Source of the DNA: JAKQIM01 sp029557965
Lineage (GTDB): Bacteria > Chloroflexota > Anaerolineae > Anaerolineales > UBA4823
Direction: 5' to 3'
NCBI GenBank assembly: GCA_035341015.1
Contig: DAOQUL010000012.1
Span: 11,724 to 75,723 of the forward strand
Length of the DNA: 64,000 bases
Part shown: in pieces, positions 26,251-34,308 of the stretch
How the letters are laid out: every line of letters begins with the position of its first letter
Numbering within the stretch: position 1 is the first letter of the stretch
The notes under the pieces: generated by a model
Told to the model about the DNA's origin: nothing
What the model saw: the letters and a program-made list of their open reading frames with translations, nothing else
Database searches by the model: none
Program-made: the position numbers and the translations under genes

Positions 26251-28652
26251 GAGGTTTTTAGTTTGATGATTTTCCGCAGTTTGTTCAATCCATTGGCCAC
26301 CAGCAGGCGGCGGCGCAGGCGCCACCACAGGTGGACGGCCTGGCGGCGGTCAGCGGGGGTGGGCCGGTGGGCGCTGTAAGCAGCCCGGGTGTATAGCAGG
26401 GTCAGGCCGTCAATTTCTGATTGGGCCGGGGCGAACAGGCGGCGCGCCTGCGCTTGATCCAGGCCCGACAGGCGTTCTTGCAGGCAGGCGGCATACTCGA
26501 AGGGAGTGACCCCAGGCGGCAGGGAGCGGGTCAGATGCTGGGTGCGGCGGATGAGGCGGCGATAGAGGCGGGCAATGCTGGCGGCGGGTGCCTGGTGCAA
26601 GAGCCACCAGCGGTCGATTTCGACGCCGAGGTTGTAGACCACAAAGCACAAGATGGCCCCGGCAGCCGCCCAGCCGGTCACGTCCCAATCCTGGCGGGGC
26701 AGCCAATCCATCCAGCTTCCCGAAGCCGTGGCTTCAGGCAGGCTGACGGTCTGCTCTGGCCGGGTGGGGCGCTCGATGGCCGCCAGGCTGGAGGTAGGCT
26801 CGAACTCAACCCAGCCGATGCCGGGGAAATAGATCTCGACCCACGAGTGGCTGTCGGCCTCGGTGATGATGTAGAGGGCTTTGTAGGGGTCATAGCTGCC
26901 GCTGGCATAGCCGATGACCAGGCGTGCCGGCAAGCCAGAGGCGCGCGCCAGCACCACCATGGCAGTAGCGAAATAATCACAGTAGCCCTGTTTTAAGTCG
27001 AATAAGAAGTAATCGGCTACATCGCGATCGTTGGGCGGCTCGGGCACGTCGAGGCTGTAGGGGAAGGTGCGCAGATAGGCTTCGATGGCCGAGGCCTGGT
27101 CATAGGCCGAAAGCGGGCCGTTGGGGCCAGGGGCGGTCAGCTCGGCAGCCAGGCGGCGGACGCGTTCAGGCAGATCGGCGGGCAGTTGGAGGTAGCGTTC
27201 GGATATCCATTGGGGCAAGGGCCCTGAGGCAGCGCGCAGGGCTTCAACACTGGCGGCGGTGCGCAGCGAACTGACCTGGTAGCGCAGGGCCTGGTCGGGA
27301 CGGGCGCTGAGCACGGCCCCAAAGGCATCAGCCCCTTCGGCTGCGGGGATGCGCCAGTTGACACGGTAAGGCTGGTTGGCCGTGACCAAAAGCCCGGTAT
27401 AGAACAATTGACTGCCGGCCTCGCGATACAGGGTGACATCTTGGTGAATGAACTGCTGGGAGGCAATATCAGCCGGAAGGTCTTGCAGGGCCGGTTCGCC
27501 GGCGTCATAAAGGTTGGGCACGGTGCGGGATGTTTCCCAGCCCAGGCCGGTGTAGACATCGTAAGTGATGGCGCGCCAGTAGTGACGCGCTGGTGGGTGG
27601 GGGAGCATCTGGATCACTTGAACGGGGGGCAGCTCGCCGGTGCTGATGGTCATGACTTCGGCGCGCAGCAGGTCGGGTGCGCTGCCCAGCATGTGCTGGC
27701 GCGGCAGCCCGCCCGCCCCAGCAATGCCCTCGTAGGACGGCTGTAAGCCAAAAGATTCGGCCACCTCGACGCTTTGGCTGGAGGGCTGGAAGATTTCGCG
27801 CCCAAACTTGACCAGGGCCTGCCAGGATATGGATGGGGCAGCTAGCGCCAGCATCATCAAGCCCAGGGCAAGCCCGGTGGCAATGAGAACGCTTTCCATC
27901 TCAATGTCTTCAGCATAGTCGGTATGCTGTACAATCCAGCGGTGTTCGTGCCGGTCATAGCTCAACACGGCCATTAAGAGCAGCAGCGCCCCAACCAGGA
28001 GGGCCAGGGGGGCGGGGCTTGAGCGGGTAAAGTTCAAGACCACAGCCAGCAGGGCGCCGGCAGGTGCCAGGCCCAGCAGCGGGTCGCGGCGGCGAAAGGC
28101 GTGCCAGGCGGCCCAGGCGGCGAGCAAGAGCAAGCATAACGCCCAGGTAAACTCAGCCGCCAGGGGGTCATAGTTGGCCCGCCGGGTGAAAAGGCCGTAA
28201 AGCCAAGCCCACAAGCGGCTGAGCAAGGCCCCCAGGCGAGAGATGATATCAACCCATGACAGCGCCAGGGGGGTGGCATCGGGGGGGATGATCTCTTGCG
28301 CGCTGCGCAGGGACTGGAGCCAGGATAGCAGCCAGGTCCACAGGCTGCCGATGAGCCTGAGCAGGCCGCGCCCCAGGCCCACCAGGGGGGTGCCAAGCTG
28401 CCCAAAGTAGATCAGTACCCCCAGGCAGCAGATGATGGCGATGATGAGCGCAGACCAGGGGCCAGGGCAGCGTGACCCGGCTAAAGCCAGGCCCAGCAGC
28501 GCACCAAGGCCCAGGACCCACAAGAGCCACTGGATCTCAGTCCCAACCGATGCCTCTGACAGTCCCCAGGCCAGGCTGCCCAGGGCAGTGAATAAGATGG
28601 TCAGGGATACCAATGCCCGCCGGTTGCCTTTGTGGGCGAGGAGTGCTTTCAC
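26247..28652 (-). CDS. TgpA-like membrane transglutaminase
   Basis: About 801 residues from GTG 28652, preceded by GGAGGAG and overlapping the DUF58 stop. Hydrophobic segments fill the first ~290 residues; a large outside part follows, then the transglutaminase core: Cys558 in GYCDYFA, His602 in SHSWVEIYFPG, and FEPTSS where the third residue (Asp/Glu) is expected. A further membrane segment (GWAAAGAILCFVVYNLGV) leads to a C-terminal cytoplasmic part. With DUF58 this forms a common pair often accompanied by a MoxR ATPase, which is absent here. Confidence 0.88.
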   Translation of the reverse strand: MKALLAHKGNRRALVSLTILFTALGSLAWGLSEASVGTEIQWLLWVLGLGALLGLALAGSRCPGPWSALIIAIICCLGVLIYFGQLGTPLVGLGRGLLRLIGSLWTWLLSWLQSLRSAQEIIPPDATPLALSWVDIISRLGALLSRLWAWLYGLFTRRANYDPLAAEFTWALCLLLLAAWAAWHAFRRRDPLLGLAPAGALLAVVLNFTRSSPAPLALLVGALLLLMAVLSYDRHEHRWIVQHTDYAEDIEMESVLIATGLALGLMMLALAAPSISWQALVKFGREIFQPSSQSVEVAESFGLQPSYEGIAGAGGLPRQHMLGSAPDLLRAEVMTISTGELPPVQVIQMLPHPPARHYWRAITYDVYTGLGWETSRTVPNLYDAGEPALQDLPADIASQQFIHQDVTLYREAGSQLFYTGLLVTANQPYRVNWRIPAAEGADAFGAVLSARPDQALRYQVSSLRTAASVEALRAASGPLPQWISERYLQLPADLPERVRRLAAELTAPGPNGPLSAYDQASAIEAYLRTFPYSLDVPEPPNDRDVADYFLFDLKQGYCDYFATAMVVLARASGLPARLVIGYASGSYDPYKALYIITEADSHSWVEIYFPGIGWVEFEPTSSLAAIERPTRPEQTVSLPEATASGSWMDWLPRQDWDVTGWAAAGAILCFVVYNLGVEIDRWWLLHQAPAASIARLYRRLIRRTQHLTRSLPPGVTPFEYAACLQERLSGLDQAQARRLFAPAQSEIDGLTLLYTRAAYSAHRPTPADRRQAVHLWWRLRRRLLVANGLNKLRKIIKLKTS

Positions 28653-29944
28653 ATGCTCCTCCACGACATATCGCCGGGTTTCCGGACCAATATAGCGCGC
28701 CCCAGGGGAGAGACGTGCCACTCCCAGGCCCCAGACTTGCCAGGGCGGGCCTCGGGGCGGTCGAGCAGGGCGCGTGGGATGACGTAATTCGAAATGCCCA
28801 GGCTGGTGAGGGTGGCTTGCGTGGCGTGGGGGCCGGCGGCACTGCCAGATGGGTCGAAGGTGGGCGCATCAAAGAGCAGGACGGTGGGGGTGACGCCGCG
28901 CCACATGAGGGGTAAAAGGGCTTCGAGCCAATCGGGGCGCGTGGAGGGGGTGATGAGGATGATGCTGGTGTGAGAGCGGATATCTTGCTCCATGCGCTGG
29001 AGCAGTTGGCCCAGGGGGCGCGGGCCGGCTTCAGCCAGGGCCAGGGCGCGCAAGATGGCCCAACGCTGTTGTTCGCCTTGTTGGGGCGGCAGCCAAACCA
29101 TCTGGCTGCCGTTGACGATCAGGCCCACATCGCGGCGCAGGCGCAAGCCCCGGTCAGCCAGCGAGGCAGCCAGGATGATGCCATGCTCGATGGTCGAATC
29201 CCAGCCTTCTCCCGCCTGCGCCGATGCGTCCAGGTCCAGCACAATGCGCCAATCGCCGGCGGGTGTGCCGTCGAGGATGCGCACGAAAGGCTTGCCGCGG
29301 CGGGCAGTGGTGCGCCAGTGAACCCAACGTAGGCTGTCGCCGGGGGCGTACTCGCGCACGCCACTGGAGCTGACCGTGCGCTCGGGGGCGTTGGGCAGCG
29401 GGCGGCCCTCGCCGCTGCGCCCGCCGGGGGCCACCTCGATGGCGGGCAGGGGCACAATGGGCGGCATGACCATCAGGGTGCGGCTGGAAGGGTCTTCTAG
29501 CTCAACGGAATAGATCCCAAAAGGGTCACTGCTGCGCAGGCTGGTGGGGCCGAGCGTGAACAGGCCACGCCGCGAGCAGAGCCCCTGGGTATGCCACTGG
29601 GTGTTCTGATTGCTGCCCACCCCCGTGACCCAGTTGACCTGGTGATCGGGCAGGGTGGAATGGTCGATCAACTCGACCCAGATGGCCGGCGCCCAGCCAG
29701 AGTTTTCGATGGTGAAGCGCTCTTCCATCTGGTCGCCAACCTGTGCCCAGCCAAAGCGCATCTCGCGCTGAACGCGGAGGTGTTTTGAAAGCGAGCGTGC
29801 CCATAAGTAGCTTAACAGCCAGGCCCCGCCCAAACCAATGAGCAAGATCATCCAGCCCCGGTAGGGGTCAATGATCTGCATGAGCAGGGCCAGGCCAGCC
29901 AGGATGGGTAACAGGGGAGCGTTGAAGCGAGGGCGTGCCTTCAT
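28649..29944 (-). CDS. DUF58 domain protein (membrane-anchored, vWA-like)
   Basis: 431 residues. Two hydrophobic segments at the start (LPILAGLALLMQII, WMILLIGLGGAWLLSYLWA), then a beta-rich part and the DUF58 core SGVREYAPGDSLRWVHWRTTA. The family commonly works with MoxR ATPases and transglutaminases in envelope protein assembly; the exact role is unknown. Its stop overlaps the next gene's GTG by 4 nt, so the pair is translationally coupled. Confidence 0.88.
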   Translation of the reverse strand: MKARPRFNAPLLPILAGLALLMQIIDPYRGWMILLIGLGGAWLLSYLWARSLSKHLRVQREMRFGWAQVGDQMEERFTIENSGWAPAIWVELIDHSTLPDHQVNWVTGVGSNQNTQWHTQGLCSRRGLFTLGPTSLRSSDPFGIYSVELEDPSSRTLMVMPPIVPLPAIEVAPGGRSGEGRPLPNAPERTVSSSGVREYAPGDSLRWVHWRTTARRGKPFVRILDGTPAGDWRIVLDLDASAQAGEGWDSTIEHGIILAASLADRGLRLRRDVGLIVNGSQMVWLPPQQGEQQRWAILRALALAEAGPRPLGQLLQRMEQDIRSHTSIILITPSTRPDWLEALLPLMWRGVTPTVLLFDAPTFDPSGSAAGPHATQATLTSLGISNYVIPRALLDRPEARPGKSGAWEWHVSPLGRAILVRKPGDMSWRSM

Positions 29945-29968
29945 AAAAATGCAATCGGCAGGCCGGTT

Positions 29969-31183
29969 TTATGCGGCGCGAGCAGCCTCCAAAGCAGCCT
30001 GCATCTGTTCGAGGTGGATATCGTCATGATAAGGCAGTTGCAACACCTGGGTAGCCAGGCGCCAGTAGGTGCTCTTGCGGGCCGTGAACGCTTCTGGCAG
30101 GCGTTCCAGCAGGGCGCGCGTCTCTACGCGCAGGCGCTTGAGTTCGCCAACCAGGTCGGGCAAGGTGGGGTAGGCTGCGACGGTGGCTTCAATCCAGATT
30201 TGCAAATTCCCGGCCCAATCATCATAATGCGATTCATGGCCGCCGATCATATCGCTCAGCAGGTGCTGCCAGACGCGCTCGCCCTGGACGAGGTGAGCGA
30301 GCACTTCTTTGATCGACCATTCGCCAGGGGCCGGCTTGAAATCAGCCTCGGCCTCGCTGACCTCGGCCAAAAATTGGTCCAGCCTGTGGCGGGTGGCGGT
30401 ACAGCGTTGCTCAAACTCGGCCGCCAGCAAGGCGGGGGTGGGGGGCACCTCAGGCACAGGGCGCGGCGAGAAAACCATGTGGGTGGTTTTCTTTGCGGTG
30501 CGGCGGTAAAAGACCAGCTCTACGGCATCTCCGGCCTGGTGGCGTGCCACAACGCCTGCCAGGCTGGCATAATCGGTGATGGGGGCGCCGTCCATGCCAA
30601 CGATGACATCATCTTTTTGCAGGCCGGCGGCATGCGCGCCCAGCCCTTCGACGACGCTGTCTAGGCGGATGCCCTGGGCGAGCGGGATGCCCAGGCGAGA
30701 GGCGATCTCGGCGTTAAAATCACTCACGTTGACCCCCAGCATGGGCCGGCGCACCACGCGCAAATCGGGGCCGTGTTCGAGCACATGGGCCAGGTTTTCG
30801 AGACTGCTCAGCCAGCCCTTCTCATACTCGGCTGCAATCTGATCCCAGGCGGCGGTGCGTCCCAGGCTGCGGTGCACCAGGCGCAGGCGGGTGCCTTTTT
30901 GGGCCGGGCGGATATTGACGGTGACCTGGGTGGGCTTCGGTTCGGCGCGGCCTTGCCAGGTGAAGGTAACCAGGCGTTCTGGCTCTACCTGGAGGAATTC
31001 TCCGGCGGCATAATAACTGCCAGGCCATTTGATGTAGATGCGCCCACCGGGTTGCGGCTCGAGGGTTGCCATATCGCACAGCCACTCGCACATGGCAGAG
31101 GCATTGGTAAAGGCGCGGAATACCTGCGCCGGCGGCGCAGCAATCAATTGGTTAAAGATCAACTTGGGGCGAGACCTGGACAT
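29969..31183 (-). CDS. Three-domain AHSA1 (SRPBCC)-PDZ-DinB fusion protein
   Basis: 404 residues, no signal peptide or membrane segment. Residues ~8-140 match AHSA1/SRPBCC (APPAQVFRAFTNASAMCEWL, GGRIYIKW, EYEKGWLSSLENL). Residues ~145-240 form a PDZ-like domain (LGVNVSDFNAEIASRLGIPL, GLGAHAAGLQKDDVIVGMDG). Residues ~255-400 match DinB/YfiT four-helix proteins (EWSIKEVLAHLVQGERVW, then HDDIHLEQM with metal-type histidines). I know of no characterised protein with this order. It may recognise a hydrophobic ligand and a peptide end together, but this is speculative. Confidence 0.75.
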   Translation of the reverse strand: MSRSRPKLIFNQLIAAPPAQVFRAFTNASAMCEWLCDMATLEPQPGGRIYIKWPGSYYAAGEFLQVEPERLVTFTWQGRAEPKPTQVTVNIRPAQKGTRLRLVHRSLGRTAAWDQIAAEYEKGWLSSLENLAHVLEHGPDLRVVRRPMLGVNVSDFNAEIASRLGIPLAQGIRLDSVVEGLGAHAAGLQKDDVIVGMDGAPITDYASLAGVVARHQAGDAVELVFYRRTAKKTTHMVFSPRPVPEVPPTPALLAAEFEQRCTATRHRLDQFLAEVSEAEADFKPAPGEWSIKEVLAHLVQGERVWQHLLSDMIGGHESHYDDWAGNLQIWIEATVAAYPTLPDLVGELKRLRVETRALLERLPEAFTARKSTYWRLATQVLQLPYHDDIHLEQMQAALEAARAA

Positions 31184-31237
31184 GCGGACCTCCTGGGAAG
31201 GGTAGGTAAGAACGACCGGGGTTGCTTGGAATTCCGT

Positions 31238-33292
31238 TCAATAGGCGAGCAGGGTTTGTATTCTTTCTTGGATGCGGGCGGCGGTGGGCAAGACGGCATC
31301 CATCATGGGGATATTATAGGGGATGGGGACATCTGGGGTTGCCAGGCGGGCGATGGGCGCATCCAGGTGGTTGAAGGCCTGTTCGGCGATGATGGCGCTG
31401 ATCTCGGCGCCGAAGCCCGAAGTAAGGGTATCTTCGTGCACGATCAGGGCTTTGCCGGTGTGGTGGACACTTTCTAGCACGGCCTCTTGGTCCCAGGGGA
31501 TGATGGTGCGCAGGTCAAACAGATCGACCTGCCCGGGGAAATTCTGGGCGGCCTCCAGGCAGCGGCCAACCATGGCCCCCCAGGTGACGATGGTGAGGGC
31601 GCGCCCTTCTAAGAGGCGGGCAGCCCGGCCAAACGGCAGGCAGTAGGCATCCCCGGGGTAGGGGCGGCGGCCTTCGGGGGTATCCAGGAGGGCACGATGC
31701 TCGAAGAAGAAGGTGGGATCATCACCGCGCAGGGCGGTGCGCAGCAGGCCGACAGCGTCTTCTGCGTTGCTGGGGAAGGCAATGCGCCAACCCAGGGTAT
31801 GCGCATAGACAGCCTCGGCACTGAAGCTGTGCCAGGGGTCGCCGGTCTTCTTGCTGAATCCAACCGGGATGCGCACGATGACCGGCGCGGCGAAGTGGTT
31901 GGCGGTGCGCCAGCGGAGGAATCCCAGGTCGTTGATCTGCTCGTGGGCGGGGTCGGCGTATTTACGGAATTGGATCTCGGGGACGGGCAGCAGGCCGGCA
32001 AGGGCCATGCCGATCGAACGCCCAATGATTCCGTCTTCATTTAATGATGTATCAAAAACACGTTCGGGGCCAAAATGATGCTGCATATCGTGCGTGGCAC
32101 CGTGTACACCGCCTTTGACGCCCACGTCTTCGCCGAAGACCAGCAGGCGGGGGTTGTGGGTCATTTCTACTTCCAAAGTGCGCCGGACGGCATCGATCAG
32201 GTTGATGCGCGGGCCAGAGGGTTGAGGCAGATCGGGGCCGAGGGGCAGGTTGGCGCCTTCAGGGCGCAGGCCGCCCTGGTGAGGCGCGACGCCTTCGAAG
32301 AAGCGGTGGTGTAGGGCGCTGGCTGGCTCAGGTTGGGGGGTTTCTTCGGCAGCGTGTAGCGCAGCATCTATTTCTTGTGCTACCTCTTGTTCCAGGGCCT
32401 GCCATTGGGCCGCCGTGAAAATCTTTTCGGCCTCCAAGTAATCCTTCAGGTGCACCAGGGGGTCGCGGGCGGCTTCTTCAGCGCGCTGTTGGGCGCTTTT
32501 GTAGGCCTGGTTATCCACGTAGGTATGCCCCAGCAGGCGTGGTACACGCAGGCGCAGCAGGCAGGGTCCGGCGCCGCTGCGAACATATTCCACCGCGCTC
32601 GAGATGGCTTGCCAGGCCTGGTCGGGCTGGCTGCCGCTGCCATCTCGGATACACAGGCCGCCGTAACAAGTCAGGTTTTGGGCAACGTTGCCCTCTGGAA
32701 CCTGAAAAGCAGAAGGGACCGAGATGCCGTAGCTGTTATCTTCGATGAAGAACAGGTAAGGCAGTTTGAGAGTGGTGACGATATTCAGGGCGGCCCAAAA
32801 CCCATTGGCTGCCACGCTGCCATCGCCGCCCAGGGCCACGGCGATGGCGTTTTGCCACTCGGCCTGGCGCATCACCTGGGTGCGGTATTGGATGGCCTGC
32901 GCCCAGCCGACGGCGGGGGTGTATTGAGCACCCACGTCGCCAGAGGTGGGGAAGATGGTGATGCCCCCGCGGCTGGGGAGGTTGAACATCACGCCCACAT
33001 CGCGGCCCAGGGTGGGGCCTGCGGCGCGGGCCATGCCCGCCGCCAGGGCGGCGGTGGGCGATAATCCACTGGCCAGCACAAAGGGCCGGGAGCGGTAATA
33101 GACGGTGGCGGCGTCGTGCGGGTGATCGAGCGCCTGCGCCAGCAGCACCTGGGCCAATTCGTGCCCATGGGCTGAAAACTGGTATTTGATCTTACCCTGG
33201 GGGACAAGGGAATCAATTTCCAGGTTGTCAATCTGGCGCGAGAGAAGCAGTTGGCGGGCAGCCTGGATCCAATTGGGGGTTGTAGGGGTCAC
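31238..33292 (-). CDS. 2-oxoacid dehydrogenase E1 component, alpha and beta subunits fused
   Basis: 684 residues. The alpha half binds thiamine diphosphate through GDG (156-158) and Asn186 in EDNSYGI, the usual ~30-residue spacing. The beta half (from about residue 365) starts INLIDAVRRTLEVEM and has FGEDVGVKGGVHG and ITWGAMVG-like strands. This arrangement resembles branched-chain 2-oxoacid (BkdA/B) E1 rather than AceE. The E2 and E3 genes are not nearby. GTG start overlaps the HD gene stop by 4 nt. Substrate preference cannot be read from sequence. Confidence 0.87.
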   Translation of the reverse strand: MTPTTPNWIQAARQLLLSRQIDNLEIDSLVPQGKIKYQFSAHGHELAQVLLAQALDHPHDAATVYYRSRPFVLASGLSPTAALAAGMARAAGPTLGRDVGVMFNLPSRGGITIFPTSGDVGAQYTPAVGWAQAIQYRTQVMRQAEWQNAIAVALGGDGSVAANGFWAALNIVTTLKLPYLFFIEDNSYGISVPSAFQVPEGNVAQNLTCYGGLCIRDGSGSQPDQAWQAISSAVEYVRSGAGPCLLRLRVPRLLGHTYVDNQAYKSAQQRAEEAARDPLVHLKDYLEAEKIFTAAQWQALEQEVAQEIDAALHAAEETPQPEPASALHHRFFEGVAPHQGGLRPEGANLPLGPDLPQPSGPRINLIDAVRRTLEVEMTHNPRLLVFGEDVGVKGGVHGATHDMQHHFGPERVFDTSLNEDGIIGRSIGMALAGLLPVPEIQFRKYADPAHEQINDLGFLRWRTANHFAAPVIVRIPVGFSKKTGDPWHSFSAEAVYAHTLGWRIAFPSNAEDAVGLLRTALRGDDPTFFFEHRALLDTPEGRRPYPGDAYCLPFGRAARLLEGRALTIVTWGAMVGRCLEAAQNFPGQVDLFDLRTIIPWDQEAVLESVHHTGKALIVHEDTLTSGFGAEISAIIAEQAFNHLDAPIARLATPDVPIPYNIPMMDAVLPTAARIQERIQTLLAY

Positions 33293-34197
33293 GGGTTTTT
33301 TTCCTGGTTATCGTTAAATAGTTGGGGATAGATTACCGATAATTTGAGAATGCGATTGGCCGCCGGGCGGAAGGGGGTCTGGTAATTCTGCAGGGCAGCC
33401 GAGTCGAGCATCCCCAGTTGGTGGGGGTATTCTCGATAGATATACTGGAGCAGGTCTTGCAAGATGCCCAGCAGGGTGTTATGGATTTTGGGGTAGGTTT
33501 CTAGGGTGGTAAAAGCGGGTTGGTGGAAGAGGTAGCGGTCGGTTTCGGTGACGTACTTGGCAATCACATGCATGCGAGGCGAGCGGGGAATGGGTGCGAT
33601 GCCGTACCATTGGTGGTGCAGGGATTTCAGACCAGCGGTGTTACAGATGAGATCGGCGGCCTTGATGGTGCGCGCGGCTGGCGAGGCGGCTGCCAGGCCG
33701 CCATAATAAACCATGGCGGCCTCTTTGCCAGTGCCGGGCCGGATGAGGGCCTTCAGGCAGGCCAGGATCTCGTCATCCAGATTTGGTGAGTATGGTTTGC
33801 CAGCCAGGGGGCGAACTTGAGACAAGTAAGCCCGCACTTCACTTTCGGTGATCAGCAAGTCTTCGAGCATATCGTGCCAGAGGCCGCAGACGATGATGAA
33901 GGGATCGGTGACGGATAAGACGTTGGCCAGGCACCAGGCCACATCGACAAGGTGATAGAGATAGGGGAAGGCCCCGGCCGCGTGTTGGTAGGTTATCCCC
34001 GCATGCCGCTCAGCCGCCAAGAGCAGGGCATACCCCACCAGCGGCTCGCCAGAGAACTGCACCAGAATGTCGTAGACGTTTTCTGAGAGCGGCCTCAGGT
34101 TTAGGTCAAAGGCGATCTTGCGCAGAACCTCGGCTCCGGCCGGGCAGGCTGGGGCATAGGGCTGTATCAAGTCGGGGATTTGTAACGGCTTGAGCAT
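33289..34197 (-). CDS. HD-domain protein, SpoT-hydrolase-like
   Basis: 302 residues. The HD metal ligands are visible as His82 (YHLVDVAW), His108-Asp109 (LWHDMLED) and the later KAADLICNT, in the order and spacing of the RelA/SpoT hydrolase domain. No synthetase domain, TGS or ACT domain is present, so a stand-alone (p)ppGpp hydrolase (Mesh1/SAH type) is one option, and another nucleotide or phosphate ester is also possible. It is the first gene of a two-gene operon with the E1 protein. ATG 34197 lies 5 nt behind a TATAAT. Confidence 0.65.
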   Translation of the reverse strand: MLKPLQIPDLIQPYAPACPAGAEVLRKIAFDLNLRPLSENVYDILVQFSGEPLVGYALLLAAERHAGITYQHAAGAFPYLYHLVDVAWCLANVLSVTDPFIIVCGLWHDMLEDLLITESEVRAYLSQVRPLAGKPYSPNLDDEILACLKALIRPGTGKEAAMVYYGGLAAASPAARTIKAADLICNTAGLKSLHHQWYGIAPIPRSPRMHVIAKYVTETDRYLFHQPAFTTLETYPKIHNTLLGILQDLLQYIYREYPHQLGMLDSAALQNYQTPFRPAANRILKLSVIYPQLFNDNQEKNP

Positions 34198-34202
34198 ATC
34201 CT

Positions 34203-34208
34203 ATTATA
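34203..34208 (-). promoter_or_regulatory. -10 box directly before the HD-domain gene
   Basis: Minus-strand TATAAT ends 5 nt before ATG 34197; the message would start at the ATG (leaderless). Confidence 0.5.
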
Positions 34209-34296
34209 ATCACAATTTTTAAAATAGACCATCAGCCAGGCAGAATGGGGCCGGGCTTGAAAAAGGAACTGTAATCTTGTGCGGCCCAATTGGGTG

Positions 34297-34302
34297 TAAA
34301 AT
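34297..34302 (+). promoter_or_regulatory. -10-like box directly before the sigma-fusion gene
   Basis: TAAAAT ends 6 nt before ATG 34309. No Shine-Dalgarno sequence fits between. A TTGTGC at 34277-34282 would leave only a 14-nt spacer, so the -35 is unclear. Confidence 0.4.
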
Positions 34303-34308
34303 CGCTTT

